Shown here: one piece after another, positions 18,835 to 27,639 of the stretch
Position numbering within the stretch: position 1 is the first letter of the stretch
Layout of the letters: each line of letters starts with the position of its first letter
Assembly: GCA_903952205.1 (NCBI GenBank)
Contig: CAJBEZ010000037.1
Location: forward strand, 310,001-374,000
Reading direction: 5' to 3'
DNA: 64,000 bases
Origin: an uncultured Desulfomonile sp.
GTDB taxonomy: Bacteria; Desulfobacterota; Desulfomonilia; Desulfomonilales; Desulfomonilaceae
Program-made: the position numbers and the translations under genes
Notes under the pieces: model-generated
What the model saw: only the letters and a program-made list of their open reading frames with translations
What the model was told of the DNA's origin: nothing
The model's database searches: none

Positions 18835-19488
18835 TCAATGATTTGCGCGGTTTCGTTTTGCGCTTCGCACCATCTGTATGAGATCTTCAGTTGCTGAAAA
18901 TGGATCCGATTCCGAAACTATGGCGCTCACCACCGCTATGCAGTCAAGTCCGGCCATAACCACTTCATGTGCGTTATTTCGACCAATGCCACCAATGCCT
19001 ACAAGGGGAAGGGATGAGGACAGTCTGGCCTTGCGCACCCCATCTAGTCCCCACGGCAGGGTGATGTCTTCTTTGGTCGAGGTAAAGAACACCGGACTTA
19101 TAGCGAAATAATCCGCCAAAGATGCGGAGGTGGAGTCAATTTGGCTCAAATCATTCACAGATAATCCAATGATCTTGTCGGGTCCCAGAATCTTGCGAGC
19201 ATTTTCTAATGGCGTGTCGGACTGTCCAAGGTGAACGCCTTCAGCGTCCAGCGCCATCGCTACATCTATCCTGTCATTGATAATAAGAGGAACGCCATAG
19301 TCAGCCAAAAGTTTCTTGATTCTTGAACCTTCCTTTAAAAAGTCTCCGGCGCTGAGATATTTTTCCCTCAATTGCACGACTGAAACGCCTGCCCTAACAG
19401 ATTCACGAATGATTTCCTCATTGGATCCGCCTCGCGAAAGAGATCTGTCAGTTACAAGGTACACATCCCAGGATGAGACGTCTTTCAT
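18835..19488 (-). CDS. thiE: Thiamine-phosphate synthase
   Basis: Joins hydroxymethylpyrimidine diphosphate and thiazole phosphate to thiamine phosphate. 217-aa TIM barrel with VVQLREK, LIINDRIDVAMALDAEGVHL, and the phosphate-loop region LVGIGGIGRNNA. The ATG overlaps the thiM stop by 4 nt (ATGA), so translation is coupled. No obvious anomaly; size is normal for the family. Confidence 0.96.
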   Translation of the reverse strand: MKDVSSWDVYLVTDRSLSRGGSNEEIIRESVRAGVSVVQLREKYLSAGDFLKEGSRIKKLLADYGVPLIINDRIDVAMALDAEGVHLGQSDTPLENARKILGPDKIIGLSVNDLSQIDSTSASLADYFAISPVFFTSTKEDITLPWGLDGVRKARLSSSLPLVGIGGIGRNNAHEVVMAGLDCIAVVSAIVSESDPFSATEDLIQMVRSAKRNRANH

Positions 19489-20291
19489 GCCGGCTCAATT
19501 CTAGCGGAACTCTGAAATTCCTCGGGGGTAATGTTATGAAGCCGGTCAAGCACGTTGACCCAGAATGAACCGGGACCTTGCGACTTGGAAGAGGCTTGCT
19601 CCGCCACGACCTTGAACAACGCCAGGGCGCTAACTGTAGCCAGAAGGGCGTCTTTTTCGACTGCCAGAAAGGCTGCCACCATGACACTCGCCGAGCAGCC
19701 GGTTCCCGTCACACTCGTCATCATAGGGGAGCCACCGGAAATAAAGAGAGACAGCGTCCCGTTGGTTACGAAATCATTCTTCCCTGTTACCGCCAAGACA
19801 TTACCACGCTCTCCAGCAAGGCTTTTTGCCGCTTCGATGGCTTCCTCTGTAGTGTTTACCGAGTCTACTCCACGGGTTCTTCCGCCTGCTGCCGTAAGCG
19901 AGAGAATTTCGGAAGCGTTTCCTCTTATGGCGGTTGGCGCGGAAAATCTAGCTATCTCGCAAGCTGTGTCTGTTCTTAACTTCGTGGCTCCTGAACCTAC
20001 CGGATCCAAAACTAGAGGTTTACCTGCGATTCTAGCCAGACGAGCCGCATATGTCATTGATTCTACCCAGGTTTTTGAAAGTGTCCCGATGTTTATGACC
20101 AAAGCGCTGGAGATACCTGATATATCATCCATTTCCTCAATCGCGTGAGCCATTATCGGGGCTGCTCCCAGAGCCAGCAGAACATTTGCGGTAGTATTCA
20201 TGACTACGAAATTGGTGATGTTATGAATTACAGGGCGAGATTCCCGGATACGCCCCAAAATATCTCCGGCTGCTTTGGCGAATTCATTCAT
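19485..20291 (-). CDS. thiM: Hydroxyethylthiazole kinase
   Basis: Salvage kinase phosphorylating the thiazole alcohol, giving the thiazole phosphate for ThiE. 268 aa with VIHNITNFVVMNTTANVLLA at the N-terminus, VLDPVGSGATKLRT, and the ribokinase-type catalytic stretch TSVTGTGCSASVMVAAF near residue 195. AGGAGG lies about 9 nt before ATG 20291. First gene of the thi set. I looked for a TPP riboswitch upstream (20292-20363) and saw none. Confidence 0.95.
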   Translation of the reverse strand: MNEFAKAAGDILGRIRESRPVIHNITNFVVMNTTANVLLALGAAPIMAHAIEEMDDISGISSALVINIGTLSKTWVESMTYAARLARIAGKPLVLDPVGSGATKLRTDTACEIARFSAPTAIRGNASEILSLTAAGGRTRGVDSVNTTEEAIEAAKSLAGERGNVLAVTGKNDFVTNGTLSLFISGGSPMMTSVTGTGCSASVMVAAFLAVEKDALLATVSALALFKVVAEQASSKSQGPGSFWVNVLDRLHNITPEEFQSSARIEPA

Positions 20292-20363
20292 AGTCTGCCG
20301 ACCTCCTGAAACAGCTCTGAAAAGCCGTATGGAGCCGATGTGGGCTCACCAAACATTCTTCAA

Positions 20364-21740
20364 TCAATCCGATTTCTGTTTAGCCGCCTGTCTCTTGTGA
20401 AACAGTTTGAGCCTTTTTTCATAGTATGACCATATTGGGCTGTATGCTCCAGGAATAGAACCCTTCTCCTGAAATCCCTCAATGATCTTGGCTGCGCTGT
20501 CGGTTTTTTCCAAGTAGCTCATCCTTGGTTTGTCTTTTTGGTATTCTCTTATTTCGGGATACATGACCATGGGAATACACCCGGTGGAACACCTGGAAAA
20601 TGATTTTGAAATCCTTGAATAAATAGTCTGAAATGGTTCTTCCTTGATGTTTCCAAAGGTAACTTCACTAACTTCACAAGGCTGAACGTCGCCAGTTGAA
20701 GTGATGAAAAGATATTCGAACCTACATTGGCAGCCAAGCGCCTGGTCTTTTTCCAGCCATGTGGAAAGTCCACTCAGTGGGGGATGATTTGCGTAACGTG
20801 GGTCTGCGTAAAGTTTCTTTTGCAGGTTTGCCAATAAGGGGCTGTGCGCCAAGACACCTCTTTCCGCTTCCCGTCCGGACGGTTTCTTTTCCATCACCCT
20901 AATCTCGGCTACACCAAGACTCTTTGCAAGATCATAATATTTTATGAAATTCTCTGGTTTCAGTAAATCATCGGGAGGAACTAGCGACAGACAGGTGTAA
21001 ACGCCTGCGCGTTTGAAAAACTTAATGGCTTCGCAGGCTCTATCGAAAGCTTTGGGAGAACCCCTGAAGCTGTTGTGAACATCTGGATCAAAATGATCAA
21101 GACTCACCCATGCTCCAAAAATCCCGTTCTGTTTTAACTCGCCGGCGCGTTCCTGTGTAACTCCATAACCGCTGGTAAACATCCAGAGACATGTGTCGGA
21201 ATTCACATGTTTGACTAATCGAAGAAAACGGTCGTACCGATACATTGGTTCCCCACCATGGAGTATAATGCTGGGAACGCCCATTTCTTCGACAGCAGTG
21301 ATGGTGGTTTTCAACAGTTCTTCGTCAAGATCATTGCTTGTGACTCTCCTAGCGTTGGTGGAGCAGAATGGACATGAATAGGGGCAACAATTTGTTGTAG
21401 AGATGGAGACTATGCCCGTAGGGACTTCTTTCATGTCCAGATTGTTTACATAATTCATTATACGTTTATCAAACGCCACGGAAGGAAAGGGCGGGAAAGT
21501 ACTGTCCAGAACAACTTGGTCGCCAAATTGAACCATCCTTCGATACTTGAGGACCGCATTCTCTAGAAATGTCAATTTTACAAAGTTGAAAAGGGAATCG
21601 TTAATATTGAGACCTTTTTTGCGGCGTTTGGCGATGTTTTCTCTATCCATCAGTGTTTTAAGAGCCGAAACAAAGAATCTACCCAACATTCTTACGTTAT
21701 CCACTCCAGCTATATTAGACGTCAATTTCGATTCAAGCAT
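20364..21740 (-). CDS. Radical SAM protein with C-terminal cysteine-rich region, substrate unknown
   Basis: 458 aa. The radical SAM cluster motif is CPYSCPFC near residue 118, followed by LHGGEPMYR (GGEP) and a TIM-barrel pattern. The C-terminal part contains GCQCRFEYLFITSTGDVQPC and FSRCSTGC, a SPASM/twitch-like auxiliary cluster region. About 100 residues precede the barrel, more than in minimal members. Such enzymes modify peptides or small molecules, but no precursor peptide or partner is evident nearby. It is 72 nt upstream of thiM on the same strand; a link to thiamine synthesis is not indicated. Confidence 0.85.
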   Translation of the reverse strand: MLESKLTSNIAGVDNVRMLGRFFVSALKTLMDRENIAKRRKKGLNINDSLFNFVKLTFLENAVLKYRRMVQFGDQVVLDSTFPPFPSVAFDKRIMNYVNNLDMKEVPTGIVSISTTNCCPYSCPFCSTNARRVTSNDLDEELLKTTITAVEEMGVPSIILHGGEPMYRYDRFLRLVKHVNSDTCLWMFTSGYGVTQERAGELKQNGIFGAWVSLDHFDPDVHNSFRGSPKAFDRACEAIKFFKRAGVYTCLSLVPPDDLLKPENFIKYYDLAKSLGVAEIRVMEKKPSGREAERGVLAHSPLLANLQKKLYADPRYANHPPLSGLSTWLEKDQALGCQCRFEYLFITSTGDVQPCEVSEVTFGNIKEEPFQTIYSRISKSFSRCSTGCIPMVMYPEIREYQKDKPRMSYLEKTDSAAKIIEGFQEKGSIPGAYSPIWSYYEKRLKLFHKRQAAKQKSD

Positions 21741-21955
21741 AAATAAACTCCGTTCCCAATGTTAATTCTTTTTGTGAGGCCTTACATCAGCTAAAATTCG
21801 ATACCGCCATCTATTACAAGAAATGTCTCCTGAAACAGGAAGACTTATTGTCCACGGACGTTATAAAATGTTATCTGATCCGAGGTAACCCTGTAAGCAT
21901 GTTTTGAGACAATAATTTCGGTGGGTTGGCACATTCAATGTCCTTGATCGCCGTT

Positions 21956-23137
21956 TCATCCTCTTGCGCCGTGAACAACCACCGATTTTATAACTTGGCT
22001 CGCATTCTTCAGATCATCCAAAGTGTGATCACTCATGAGTGTTAGCCTGAGTCTCCCGGCGCCTTCCTTTACTGACGGGAACCTTATCCCCTGAACGAAC
22101 AGACCTTGTTTCAGGCAAGCTTTGCTGGCGATCATTGTGAGATCAGAGCGTCCTATCGGTATTGGATTAATATGACATGCAAAGTTCCTCTGAGGGAACA
22201 TTTCATTTATCATTCCGCCCATGATCTCGACATTCATTTGCAACCGCAACCTACGTTTTGCGCCCTCCTCTGACGCAATGATCTCTAAGGCTCTGAGAGC
22301 GGCTACGGATACGGCGGGCGGCGGAGCGGTTGTAAAAATAAAAGATCTGGCGCGATTAACAAGTAATTCTATGAAGGACCGACTGCCGGCGACATAAGCC
22401 CCACTAACGCCAACCGCTTTCCCCAAAGTTCCCATTTGCACGTCTGGAATTATTCCCCGTTCTGCGCATAACCCCTCGCCCTTAAGGCCATAAACACCAG
22501 TGGCATGAGCTTCGTCGACAACCATTGCAGCCCCGTAATGCCGACAAAGATCAGAGAGTTCCGTTAATGGAGCATGGTCACCATCCATCGAAAATACTGA
22601 TTCGGTTATGACCATTTTACGCCTTGGCGCCGAATTTTTCAGCGCGTCCTCTACAGCGTCCAGATCCAGATGCGGATAAACCGAGATATTTGCCCTGGAA
22701 AGACGACACCCATCTATTATGCTGGCATGGTTGAGTTCATCCGAAATGACCAGATCGTTCGCATTGGTCAATGATGTTATGATCCCAATGTTTGCCTGGT
22801 AACCACTTCCGAAAACCAGAGCCGCCTCTGTGCCTTTCCAGACCGCAATGAACTCCTCAAGTTCACGATGACTGGCGCAATTTCCAGCGATCAGACGGGA
22901 GGCTGTCGATCCGGCGCCGTGCGTCCAGACTGCATTAGAAAAGGCTTCCAATACCTTGGGATGTCCAGCCATGCCAAGATAGTTGTTACTGGAAAAGTTT
23001 AGTGCGATATGATCTTCTAGGTATATAATTCTACCGGGCGCCCCAGAAACCAGAGGCATGCTGCGGTAGAGTCCCCTGTCGTGCAGTTCTCTAATCTCAG
23101 CGCTCAGATCCCAATTTTTTGAAAGCTCTTTTATCAT
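21956..23137 (-). CDS. bioF: 8-amino-7-oxononanoate synthase-like aminoacyl transferase
   Basis: PLP-dependent alpha-oxoamine synthase, 393 aa. Seen: NFSSNNYLGMAGHPKV, HGAGSTASRLIAGN, VVDEAHATGVYG and TLGKAVGVSGAYVAG with the PLP lysine. BioF condenses pimeloyl-ACP/CoA with alanine in biotin synthesis; the close relatives Kbl (threonine catabolism) and serine palmitoyltransferase share all these motifs. No other biotin gene is adjacent, so BioF is the likeliest but not the only call. The gene is divergent from the metallo-beta-lactamase gene across a 100-bp gap with a perfect short palindrome. Confidence 0.82.
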   Translation of the reverse strand: MIKELSKNWDLSAEIRELHDRGLYRSMPLVSGAPGRIIYLEDHIALNFSSNNYLGMAGHPKVLEAFSNAVWTHGAGSTASRLIAGNCASHRELEEFIAVWKGTEAALVFGSGYQANIGIITSLTNANDLVISDELNHASIIDGCRLSRANISVYPHLDLDAVEDALKNSAPRRKMVITESVFSMDGDHAPLTELSDLCRHYGAAMVVDEAHATGVYGLKGEGLCAERGIIPDVQMGTLGKAVGVSGAYVAGSRSFIELLVNRARSFIFTTAPPPAVSVAALRALEIIASEEGAKRRLRLQMNVEIMGGMINEMFPQRNFACHINPIPIGRSDLTMIASKACLKQGLFVQGIRFPSVKEGAGRLRLTLMSDHTLDDLKNASQVIKSVVVHGARG

Positions 23138-23142
23138 ATCGT

Positions 23143-23157
23143 GGACTCAATGAGTCC
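23143..23157. promoter_or_regulatory. Perfect 15-bp palindrome between divergent genes (operator candidate)
   Basis: GGACTC-AAT-GAGTCC, arms 6 bp and spacer 3, lies 6 nt upstream of the bioF ATG in the bioF/metallo-beta-lactamase gap, followed by a run of alternating A/T. Size and position suit a dimeric repressor site or a leader hairpin. It does not look like the known BirA operator. Confidence 0.35.
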
Positions 23158-23237
23158 TTATATATATAATATAAACTAAGGATACTCTAAAAAATATTAG
23201 AATGTCCCCCGGATCATGATGGAGTTAAAATTATAAC

Positions 23238-24083
23238 ATGAACATCAAATTTTGGGGAACTCGCGGTTCAATAGCTTCGCCGGGACCGGAAACAGTTGTG
23301 TTCGGAGGTAACACAACTTGTGTTCAGATAACAACCGATTCTGGTCTTGTAGCGGTGATTGACGCAGGAACGGGCATTAGAAATCTGGGCGATTTTTTGC
23401 TCCACAGATCTGAGCAGAAAATGATTCATTTTTTTGTTACCCACGTTCACTGGGATCATTTAATCGGACTACCATTTTTTGCGCCACTTTTCAGACCAGA
23501 TTATCATGTTGTCTTCAATGGATGCAGGAAATGCTTTGAAGGTGTAAAAAGAATTTTTTGCAGTGATGCCATAGACGGAACATGGCCAGTGCGTTTTCAG
23601 GATCTAAAGGCGCAAATCGATCCTCCTGCTGAGGCGCCGATGGGAAGTTTTTCTTTGGGAGACGTTTTAGTTGAATCTCACGGGTTGCAACATCCTCAGG
23701 GAGGGCTCGGTTTTAAATTCACAGAGGGTAAGAAGAAATTTGCTTTCCTGACCGATAACGAACTTACCGAAGAAGGTTGGAAAGGAACATGTTTCAAAGA
23801 TTTCGTTAATTTTTGTCAGGGCACGGATGTTCTGGTTCATGACTGTCAGTATTCACCCGAGGAGATGATAAGCCGCAAGGGATGGGGCCATTCCGATACT
23901 ACTATTGTAGCTAGGCTGGCGGTGGAAACAGGGGCCAAAAAATTAATATTGTTTCACCACGATCCATGGCGAAACGATGACGGGGTTCGGGAGATCATTA
24001 CTAAATGCAGAGAAAGTCTTGATCGTCTCAATTCAAATATCTTCGTGGACGCTGCCCGAGAAGGAATCACAATAGCTTTATAA
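23238..24083 (+). CDS. Metallo-beta-lactamase-fold hydrolase
   Basis: 281 aa, soluble. Starts MNIKFWGTRGSIASPGPET, with the metal motif THVHWDHLIGLPFF near residue 68, LTDNEL near 170, DVLVHDCQYS near 200, GHSDTTIVARLA and a later FHHDP. This set is typical of the RNase Z/PhnP-like branch of the superfamily, often acting on phosphodiesters or cyclic nucleotides; the true substrate is unknown. Single-gene unit facing murJ convergently. Confidence 0.85.
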   Translation: MNIKFWGTRGSIASPGPETVVFGGNTTCVQITTDSGLVAVIDAGTGIRNLGDFLLHRSEQKMIHFFVTHVHWDHLIGLPFFAPLFRPDYHVVFNGCRKCFEGVKRIFCSDAIDGTWPVRFQDLKAQIDPPAEAPMGSFSLGDVLVESHGLQHPQGGLGFKFTEGKKKFAFLTDNELTEEGWKGTCFKDFVNFCQGTDVLVHDCQYSPEEMISRKGWGHSDTTIVARLAVETGAKKLILFHHDPWRNDDGVREIITKCRESLDRLNSNIFVDAAREGITIAL

Positions 24084-24093
24084 TTGATGGTTT

Positions 24094-25677
24094 TCATTTC
24101 TTTAAAACGGACTTGATTGATCTCATTTGCTCACATTTCAAGAAGTGAGCGCAAACGGCGTAAACGCCTATCCCTACAATTACGCATGTCAGAAGGACAA
24201 CAAGGTTTTTCCAACTGATCCCGTGAGACCACAGGCCAAATCCTCGTATTGAGAATAAGAAAACGCCCATTATGAACGAAGCTGCGGTAATTCTAGCTAT
24301 CGAAGCTAAGAATCCTGCAATATCAAACCATTTTATCCGCCTGATGAGGATAAGGAAAAGAATCAGGAAGTTGACCGCCGCAGCCAGCGTCGTTGCCAGA
24401 GCTAGGCCACCATGCTTCATAGGATGCATCAACAGTATTCCGGCTCCAAGGTTGAGCGCTACAGCGAACAAAGATACCCACAGAGGAGTCTTGGTGTCCT
24501 TCAACGAAAAGAAAGCCTGAGTCACTACTTTAAGCCCCGAGAAAGCCCACAATCCGGCGGTGTACCACAAAAGAGCGTATGAGGTTTCGATCGTGTCGGT
24601 ACAAGTAAAGCGTCCATGCTGAAAAAGAACCGAAATGATGGGTTCTCGGAGGACAATCAGTCCTACCGACGCTGGAATAATGAAAAATGCTATCAGCCTT
24701 AATGAAAAAGACACAGACTCTCCGAGCCCCTTGTAATCACCGGAGGAAGCCAATCTGGACATCGAGGGAAGCGCTGCCGACCCGAGAGCGATCGCAAATA
24801 CGCCCAACGGCATTTCGACAAGTCGGTCAGCGTAGTAAAGCCATGAAACGGAGCCGACAGGCAATAGAGAAGCCAGCATCGTCCCAACGAGTACGTTGAC
24901 TTGGTACACAGCTCCGCCAATAGCCGCCGGGACAAACAGTCTTCCCATACGCCTCAAAGGAGGATAACCAAAATGGAAGTCAGGTTTGATAGTAACCCCT
25001 TCGGCCATCAGGAACGGCGCCTGTAATAACAGTTGAAAGAGTCCCGCGAGCGTCACAGCCCACGATAAAGAATAACCCGGGGGCCAATCCAGGCCTTTTG
25101 TAAGAATGAGAATTCCACCGATCATGGAAATGTTGAGGAGAATCGGGGCCGCCGCAGGAGCTGCAAACCGGCCCAGGCTGTTCAAGGCCCCTGAAACAAG
25201 AGCGACAAGAGAAATAAAAAAGATGTAAGGAAACATGATTCGGGTCAACTGAATTGTGAGACCAAATTTCTCAGGGTCATCAAAGAAACCCGGAGCGATA
25301 ACCCTAACTATTTGAGGGGTAAAAACAATTCCAAGAACAGTTATGAAGCAAAGGACAATAGTTGAAAATGTTACGGCGATTCGCGCCAGCCTGACTCCCT
25401 CTTCTTTGCCGTCTTTCTGTAACGTCTCTATGAATGTTGGAACAAATGCCGCTGATAGAGCCCCCTCGGCAAATAGCCGACGAAGAAGATTTGGTATCCG
25501 GAATGCAACGAAAAAGGAGTCGGACCCCACGCCGGCTCCTAGAACAATAGCAATTATCAGGTCCCGGATGAATCCGGAAATACGACTGAGGCTCGTCCAG
25601 AAACCAACAACTCCAGCCGCTTTTGTAATAAGTTTTTTCTCGGACTTCACTGAGTGGTCTGTTTTGATTGGTAACAA
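24094..25677 (-). CDS. murJ: Lipid II flippase MurJ
   Basis: Moves lipid-linked peptidoglycan precursor across the inner membrane. 527 aa with about 14 hydrophobic segments of the MOP/MATE fold. Typical stretches: SRISGFIRDLIIAIVLGAG, DSFFVAFRIPNLLRRLFAEG (family arginines), AFVPTF, and ALLWYTAGLWAFSGLKVV. Start chosen at TTG 25677 because GGAGGA lies 9 nt upstream; an upstream TTG at 25716 lacks a site. It follows ldcA by about 40 nt on the same strand, so two cell-wall genes are together. Confidence 0.93.
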   Translation of the reverse strand: MLPIKTDHSVKSEKKLITKAAGVVGFWTSLSRISGFIRDLIIAIVLGAGVGSDSFFVAFRIPNLLRRLFAEGALSAAFVPTFIETLQKDGKEEGVRLARIAVTFSTIVLCFITVLGIVFTPQIVRVIAPGFFDDPEKFGLTIQLTRIMFPYIFFISLVALVSGALNSLGRFAAPAAAPILLNISMIGGILILTKGLDWPPGYSLSWAVTLAGLFQLLLQAPFLMAEGVTIKPDFHFGYPPLRRMGRLFVPAAIGGAVYQVNVLVGTMLASLLPVGSVSWLYYADRLVEMPLGVFAIALGSAALPSMSRLASSGDYKGLGESVSFSLRLIAFFIIPASVGLIVLREPIISVLFQHGRFTCTDTIETSYALLWYTAGLWAFSGLKVVTQAFFSLKDTKTPLWVSLFAVALNLGAGILLMHPMKHGGLALATTLAAAVNFLILFLILIRRIKWFDIAGFLASIARITAASFIMGVFLFSIRGFGLWSHGISWKNLVVLLTCVIVGIGVYAVCAHFLKCEQMRSIKSVLKK

Positions 25678-25719
25678 AAGGAACAATTCCTCCAGCGAAC
25701 GAAATGTAAGGAACAAGGT

Positions 25720-26646
25720 TCAAATGACTCGTAAAATTATGTCCTTGGCTGACACCATGAACTCTACTTCTGCGCCTACCGGAAAAGGTATGTTTGGCAA
25801 TTCATGCCCATGAGGGTATCGGGAAATCACGGGAATTTGTCTGGCAGTGACATAATCGAGGATTATCTTCTCTACGGTAGATCGGGCGCCATCTGAATAA
25901 TTTCCTGTAAAGTGAGCGATTATGACACCTCGAATTTTGCTGAAAATGCCTGCAAGTTTCATCTGAGTCAGCATGCGATCAATTTTATAGGGAGGTTCAT
26001 TAACTTCTTCAATAAATAAAACACTCCTAGAAAAATTTGGTAAAAAAGAGGTTCCCAATAGAGAAACAATTAAGGAAAGACACCCACCCAAAAGCTTGCC
26101 TCTTGCCTTGCCCTGGCGTAGTTTCAATATCTGGGAATGAAATCCGCCCACCATTACATATTTTTCTAACGGTTGGGTAAGGGCTCTGACCAGATGATCC
26201 GAAGTGATCTCATCCAAATCATCCGCCATTTGCCCGGCCAGCATCGGTCCAGCTATAGTGATCAGCCCAGAGCGTTGGAAAGCGGCCATGGATAGAGCGG
26301 TAAGATCGCTCATGCCAAGCATGATTTTTGGGTCAGTTTTCATTGCCTCGAAATTGATTTTGGGAAGTATCCGCATGACTCCATAGCCACCCCTGGCAAA
26401 AATGATTCCTCTTATTTCGGGATCAATCAAAAAGTTATTGAGACTTTTCACTCTGTGCTCGTCGGACCCAGCCAGATAATCTTCACTCATGTGGATATTG
26501 TCGCTGAGTTTGAACCTCAGTCCCAGCGCCTCGATAAACGCGATTCCCTTTTCCAGGTCAGTGGGATTGACAGGGCCGGAAACCGCTGCTATTCCAACCA
26601 GATCTCCCTTTTTTAAAGGAGCGGGAATTATAGGATTAGATCTCAC
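25720..26646 (-). CDS. ldcA: LD-carboxypeptidase
   Basis: Cytosolic serine peptidase releasing terminal D-alanine from murein tetrapeptides during recycling. 308 aa from GTG 26646. S66-family marks: GDLVGIAAVSGPV at the N-terminus, FARGGYGVMRIL, nucleophile serine in GMSDLTAL near residue 113, the glutamate in FIEEVNEPPYKIDRML near 210 and the histidine in GHELPNIPFPVG near 282. Upstream of murJ. No ideal ribosome site is seen at the GTG. Confidence 0.92.
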   Translation of the reverse strand: MRSNPIIPAPLKKGDLVGIAAVSGPVNPTDLEKGIAFIEALGLRFKLSDNIHMSEDYLAGSDEHRVKSLNNFLIDPEIRGIIFARGGYGVMRILPKINFEAMKTDPKIMLGMSDLTALSMAAFQRSGLITIAGPMLAGQMADDLDEITSDHLVRALTQPLEKYVMVGGFHSQILKLRQGKARGKLLGGCLSLIVSLLGTSFLPNFSRSVLFIEEVNEPPYKIDRMLTQMKLAGIFSKIRGVIIAHFTGNYSDGARSTVEKIILDYVTARQIPVISRYPHGHELPNIPFPVGAEVEFMVSAKDIILRVI

Positions 26647-26734
26647 GATGAACCACCGATGTCATTAGGATTACAAGCCTCCTACAAGTTGTTAAACAAG
26701 CCCTGGAGTGATAGTATTACCATTAGAGGTTAAA

Positions 26735-27106
26735 ATGGCAGTTATTTTTCACATCGAAGACGAGAGTTCAGTGAGGCTACTTTACAAGGAAGTCTTTGAA
26801 GAACAGGGTTTTCAGGTTATTCAAGCCTCTGATGCTGAAGAAGCGCTAAAAATGCTGAAGGGGCAAAAACCGGACATTATAATTTTGGATCTCAAAATGC
26901 CGGGAATGGGGGGCAGGGGTTTTCTGGAGAGATTCTATCGAATGAAGTTAAGAATTCCACTGGTAATAAGCTCCGCATATCCCTATTATAACTCCGACCC
27001 GTCAATTCCTCCTGTTGACGCATTTATAATTAAGTCTGGTGACCTGACAGAGCTTGTCGAAAAGGTGCGGGAATTATTACACAAAAAAAGTTTTTTTGAG
27101 CGTTAG
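26735..27106 (+). CDS. Single-domain response regulator
   Basis: 123-aa CheY-like receiver. ATG 26735 has AGAGGT about 4-9 nt upstream; the frame extends 9 codons further. Acidic pocket HIEDESS, phosphorylation aspartate in IIILDLKMPGMGG near residue 53, and lysine in AFIIKSGD near 105 (the proline normally after it is missing). No kinase is adjacent, so it is an orphan. It is divergent from ldcA and its stop overlaps that of trmL convergently. Confidence 0.9.
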   Translation: MAVIFHIEDESSVRLLYKEVFEEQGFQVIQASDAEEALKMLKGQKPDIIILDLKMPGMGGRGFLERFYRMKLRIPLVISSAYPYYNSDPSIPPVDAFIIKSGDLTELVEKVRELLHKKSFFER

Positions 27107-27564
27107 CCTGGAACGTGCTTCAACTGCCTCAAACCTTCAAAAACTATTATTCCAGCCGCTGTAGACAAATTTAAACTTCTTGTTTTGCTTAGATCTATTG
27201 GAATTCGGGCTATTCGGAGAGGAAATCGTTCGAACAAATTTTTTGCCAAGCCGGCTGTCTCAGGACCGAAAAGAATGTGGTCCCAGGGTTTAAAAGCGAT
27301 ATTATAATAAATTTCCCCCCTTTTGGAACCTGTAAGCACAATTTGGGCAGGCCCCACAGACTGAAAATAGTTTTCTAAACTATCCCAAACGACTAGATCA
27401 AGTTTCTTCCAGTAATCGAGACCGGCTCGTTTGACGCGTTTATCCCCGATATCAAAGCCCAGGGGTTTTATGAGGTGCAGGCGGGCGCCCACTGCAACAC
27501 ACAGGCGTCCAATGTTTCCTGTATTAGGAGGAATTTCAGGATTGACAAGCACTACGTTGAACAT
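27103..27564 (-). CDS. trmL: tRNA (cytidine/uridine-34) 2'-O-methyltransferase
   Basis: A short SPOUT methyltransferase of 153 aa: NPEIPPNTGNIGRLCVAVGARL at the N-terminus, KRAGLDYWKKLDL, LFGPETAGL and RSLNLSTAAGIIVFEGLRQL at the SAM knot. TrmL methylates the wobble ribose of tRNA-Leu isoacceptors. Length is that of the minimal family. It stands alone with its stop overlapping the convergent receiver gene by 3 nt. Confidence 0.95.
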   Translation of the reverse strand: MFNVVLVNPEIPPNTGNIGRLCVAVGARLHLIKPLGFDIGDKRVKRAGLDYWKKLDLVVWDSLENYFQSVGPAQIVLTGSKRGEIYYNIAFKPWDHILFGPETAGLAKNLFERFPLRIARIPIDLSKTRSLNLSTAAGIIVFEGLRQLKHVPG

Positions 27565-27639
27565 TAGGCCTGGCTCAATAATTGCGGATCGTGGCGTTCG
27601 GGATAAATTATACCCTTCATACGGTCTAAAGATCTTACC

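Noticed and set aside
20292-20363. Possible TPP riboswitch ahead of the thi genes
   Set aside because: The conserved CUGAGA and ACC-type boxes of the TPP aptamer are absent; the gap is too short (72 nt) for a full riboswitch.
26735-27106. Receiver with missing proline after lysine as inactive pseudo-receiver
   Set aside because: The acidic pocket, aspartate and lysine are all present; a missing proline alone does not show inactivity.
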